A stretch of DNA of 14,772 nt from Peptococcaceae bacterium (GTDB lineage: Bacteria; Bacillota; Desulfitobacteriia; Desulfitobacteriales; Desulfitobacteriaceae), in NCBI GenBank assembly GCA_031289815.1, contig JAITOS010000121.1:1-14772 (forward strand), in the 5' to 3' direction. Both the position numbers and the translations under genes were made by a program. Shown here one piece after another: positions 13,632-14,772 of this stretch. Position 1 is the first letter of the stretch, and each line of letters starts with the position of its first letter. The notes beneath the pieces are model-generated. The model was not told the origin of the DNA and did no database searches. It saw only the letters and a program-made list of their open reading frames with translations.

Positions 13632-14090
13632 TTGCGTTGTCCTTTTTGCGAGAATGAAAATACCAGGGTATTGGATTCGCGGCAAGTGGAAGAAGGAACG
13701 GCCATCCGGCGGCGCAGGGAGTGTGAGAGCTGTAGCCGCCGTTTCACGACGTATGAAAAATATGAGGAAAGCCCCTTGGCTGTCGTCAAAAAAGACGGCC
13801 GCCGGGAAGCGTTTTCGCGCCAAAAATTAAAAGCCGGTCTGCTGAAAGCCTGCGAAAAGAGGCCGATATCGAGCGAAGCGGTCGAAGCCGTGGTCTATGA
13901 TATCGAAAAGGCTTTGCGGAATAGCCACGAACAAGAGGCGCTCAGCGCCGAAGTGGGAGAGCTGGTCATGGAACGGCTCTTTCAGCTGGATGAAGTGGCG
14001 TACATACGCTTTGCCTCGGTCTACCGGCAGTTCAAGGATATTCAACGGTTTATTGATGAACTGAATCACCTCAGGCAGAAACGAAGTTAG
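13632..14090 (+). CDS. nrdR: Transcriptional repressor NrdR
   Basis: NrdR senses dATP/ATP and represses ribonucleotide reductase operons. The protein is 152 residues, the normal family length. The N-terminal zinc ribbon has Cys3, Cys6, Cys31 and Cys34, in RCPFC and ECESCSRRFTTYEKYE. The ATP-cone domain spans about residues 49-139, beginning VVKKDGRREAFSRQKLKAGL. The family hallmarks NENTRVLDSR and EGTAIRRRREC are intact. The start codon is TTG at 13632, supported by AGGGAGG (13617-13623) with 8 nt spacing and by the family start M-R-C-P-F-C. It sits directly upstream of a class II reductase gene and behind two NrdR boxes, so it is likely autoregulated and co-regulates nrdJ. Any read-through into nrdJ must cross the inverted repeat that begins at its stop codon. 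Confidence 0.97.
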   Translation: MRCPFCENENTRVLDSRQVEEGTAIRRRRECESCSRRFTTYEKYEESPLAVVKKDGRREAFSRQKLKAGLLKACEKRPISSEAVEAVVYDIEKALRNSHEQEALSAEVGELVMERLFQLDEVAYIRFASVYRQFKDIQRFIDELNHLRQKRS

Positions 14091-14188
14091 GAATCGTAAC
14101 TAAATAATATGGACAATGTAATTAGCGCTAATCAAGCGGCACAAGCATTGGAAGGCAATAAACGTCCAATTTATTTAGTAACAATTCC
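14090..14188. repeat. 99-nt imperfect inverted repeat between nrdR and nrdJ
   Basis: The arms 14090-14114 and 14164-14188 are 25 nt each and complementary except for about four or five positions. They share the block GTwACTAAATAA and GGAC/GTCC inner ends. A perfect 12-bp palindrome ATTAGCGCTAAT (14121-14132) lies in the loop. TTAG flanks both ends (14087-14090, 14189-14192). No T-tract follows, so it is not a normal terminator. It is AT-rich compared with the flanking genes and could be a small insertion element or an mRNA structure. Confidence 0.65.
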
Positions 14189-14192
14189 TTAG
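14109..14192 (+). CDS. Possible 27-codon small ORF inside the inverted repeat
   Basis: ATG 14109 to TAG 14190-14192 encodes MDNVISANQAAQALEGN followed by KRPIYLVTIP. The composition looks protein-like, but the ribosome site is weak (AGGA about 17 nt upstream), codons are AT-rich unlike the neighbours, and the ORF coincides with the inverted repeat. It could be a leader peptide ahead of nrdJ or chance. I cannot assign a family. Confidence 0.2.
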   Translation: MDNVISANQAAQALEGNKRPIYLVTIP

Positions 14193-14269
14193 AGTCGGAC
14201 AGAAACAGAAATAAAACCAAAAACAGAACAAAAACAAAACAAAATAAAAACAGAAAGTTGGGAAATTAC

Positions 14270-14772
14270 ATGAGTATATCTACAAAGGTTCCGGCGTCTT
14301 GGCCGTCGGCGAAAATCCCCGCCAATGCCCGCGTTGTGTTGGAAAAACGCTATCTGAAGCAAGAAAACGGCAGCGTGTGCGAGACCCCGGAGGATATGTT
14401 TTACCGGGTGGCCAACGTAGTGGCCGGCGCGGAAGAAAAATATGCTGAAACAGGGCGGGGAATAGGGGAATTGGCCAAAGAATTCTACACGATGATGGCG
14501 CGCCTGGAATTCATGCCGAATTCTCCGACCTTAATGAATGCCGGACGCGATCTGGGGCAATTGAGCGCTTGTTTTGTCTTGCCGGTCGAAGACAGTATGG
14601 AAGAAATTTTTGACGCCATTAAAAACGCGGCGATTATACATAAATCCGGGGGAGGCACCGGTTTTAGCTTTTCCCGGCTGCGGCCCAAAAATAGCGTCGT
14701 GCGCACCACCGGCGGCATCGCTTCCGGCCCGATCTCGTTCATGAAGGTCTTTAACGCGGCGACCGAAGCGGT
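14270..14772 (+). CDS. nrdJ: Adenosylcobalamin-dependent ribonucleotide reductase NrdJ (3' truncated by window edge)
   Basis: Class II reductase that makes deoxyribonucleotides using vitamin B12 coenzyme, oxygen-independent. Only the first 167 residues are in the window, with no stop reached. The start at ATG 14270 gives MSISTKVPASWPSAKIPANARVVLEKRYL. The region from EDMFYRVANVVAGAEEKY onward matches the family N-terminal cap. MPNSPTLMNAGRDLGQLSACFVLPVEDSMEEIFDA carries the conserved substrate-site N-S-P-T-L-M-N-A-G and the first redox cysteine in L-S-A-C-F. Then come IHKSGGGTGFSFSRLRPK and TTGGIASGPISFMKVFN, which are highly conserved. Ribosome site: GGGA about 8 nt upstream, weak, behind an A-rich leader (14200-14258) made largely of AAAACA-like motifs. 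No separate promoter or cobalamin riboswitch was recognised, so it probably depends on the NrdR-controlled nrdR promoter or on an unseen one. Confidence 0.93.
   Translation, partial: MSISTKVPASWPSAKIPANARVVLEKRYLKQENGSVCETPEDMFYRVANVVAGAEEKYAETGRGIGELAKEFYTMMARLEFMPNSPTLMNAGRDLGQLSACFVLPVEDSMEEIFDAIKNAAIIHKSGGGTGFSFSRLRPKNSVVRTTGGIASGPISFMKVFNAATEA

Noticed and set aside
14090..14270. Cobalamin riboswitch upstream of the B12-dependent reductase
   Set aside because: The region is too short and lacks the conserved B12-box core; the structure present is a simple imperfect inverted repeat.

Overview
The window looks like chromosome of a low-to-mid GC Firmicute (Bacillota). The main marker is a complete ctsR-mcsA-mcsB-clpC-radA cluster with a canonical CtsR operator. 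A zinc-ribbon nrdR next to a vitamin B12-dependent (class II) ribonucleotide reductase, a GlnRS-type glutaminyl-tRNA synthetase and a DUF2680 secreted protein suggest an anaerobic clostridial or Negativicutes-type member. That lineage guess is inference from gene content, not from a phylogeny.

Layout. Positions 1-440 hold the 3' part of a MntP-type manganese exporter. Positions 560-2225 hold a DUF3885 protein and an alpha/beta hydrolase whose catalytic histidine position is occupied by arginine. Positions 2279-2718 hold a small secreted DUF2680 protein on the minus strand with its own terminator. Positions 2880-5792 hold a purine-rich repeated leader, a RarD-type permease and glnS. Positions 5820-6756 hold a universal stress protein and a 77-residue single-span membrane protein, closed by a strong intrinsic terminator. 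Positions 6769-12790 are the protein quality-control operon: promoter, CtsR operator, ctsR, mcsA, mcsB, clpC and then the DNA-repair gene radA. CtsR represses the operon, McsA/McsB arginine-phosphorylate CtsR and other targets, and ClpC unfolds marked proteins for ClpP. On the minus strand, 12841-13233 encodes a small cysteine-containing protein with a MazG-like C-terminal half. The last region, 13530-14772, carries nrdR behind a promoter overlapped by two NrdR boxes, then the start of nrdJ, which runs off the window.

The least explained DNA is the 13234-13631 intergenic stretch and the nrdR-nrdJ gap. The first contains a perfect 21-bp palindrome just upstream of a consensus promoter and a roughly 107-nt hairpin flanked by imperfect direct repeats. 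The second contains a 99-nt imperfect inverted repeat that overlaps a possible 27-codon ORF. No tRNA, rRNA, CRISPR array, transposase or prophage gene was seen. I did not find a clear novel multi-gene system; the candidates for new biology are the regulatory and repeat elements and the altered hydrolase.
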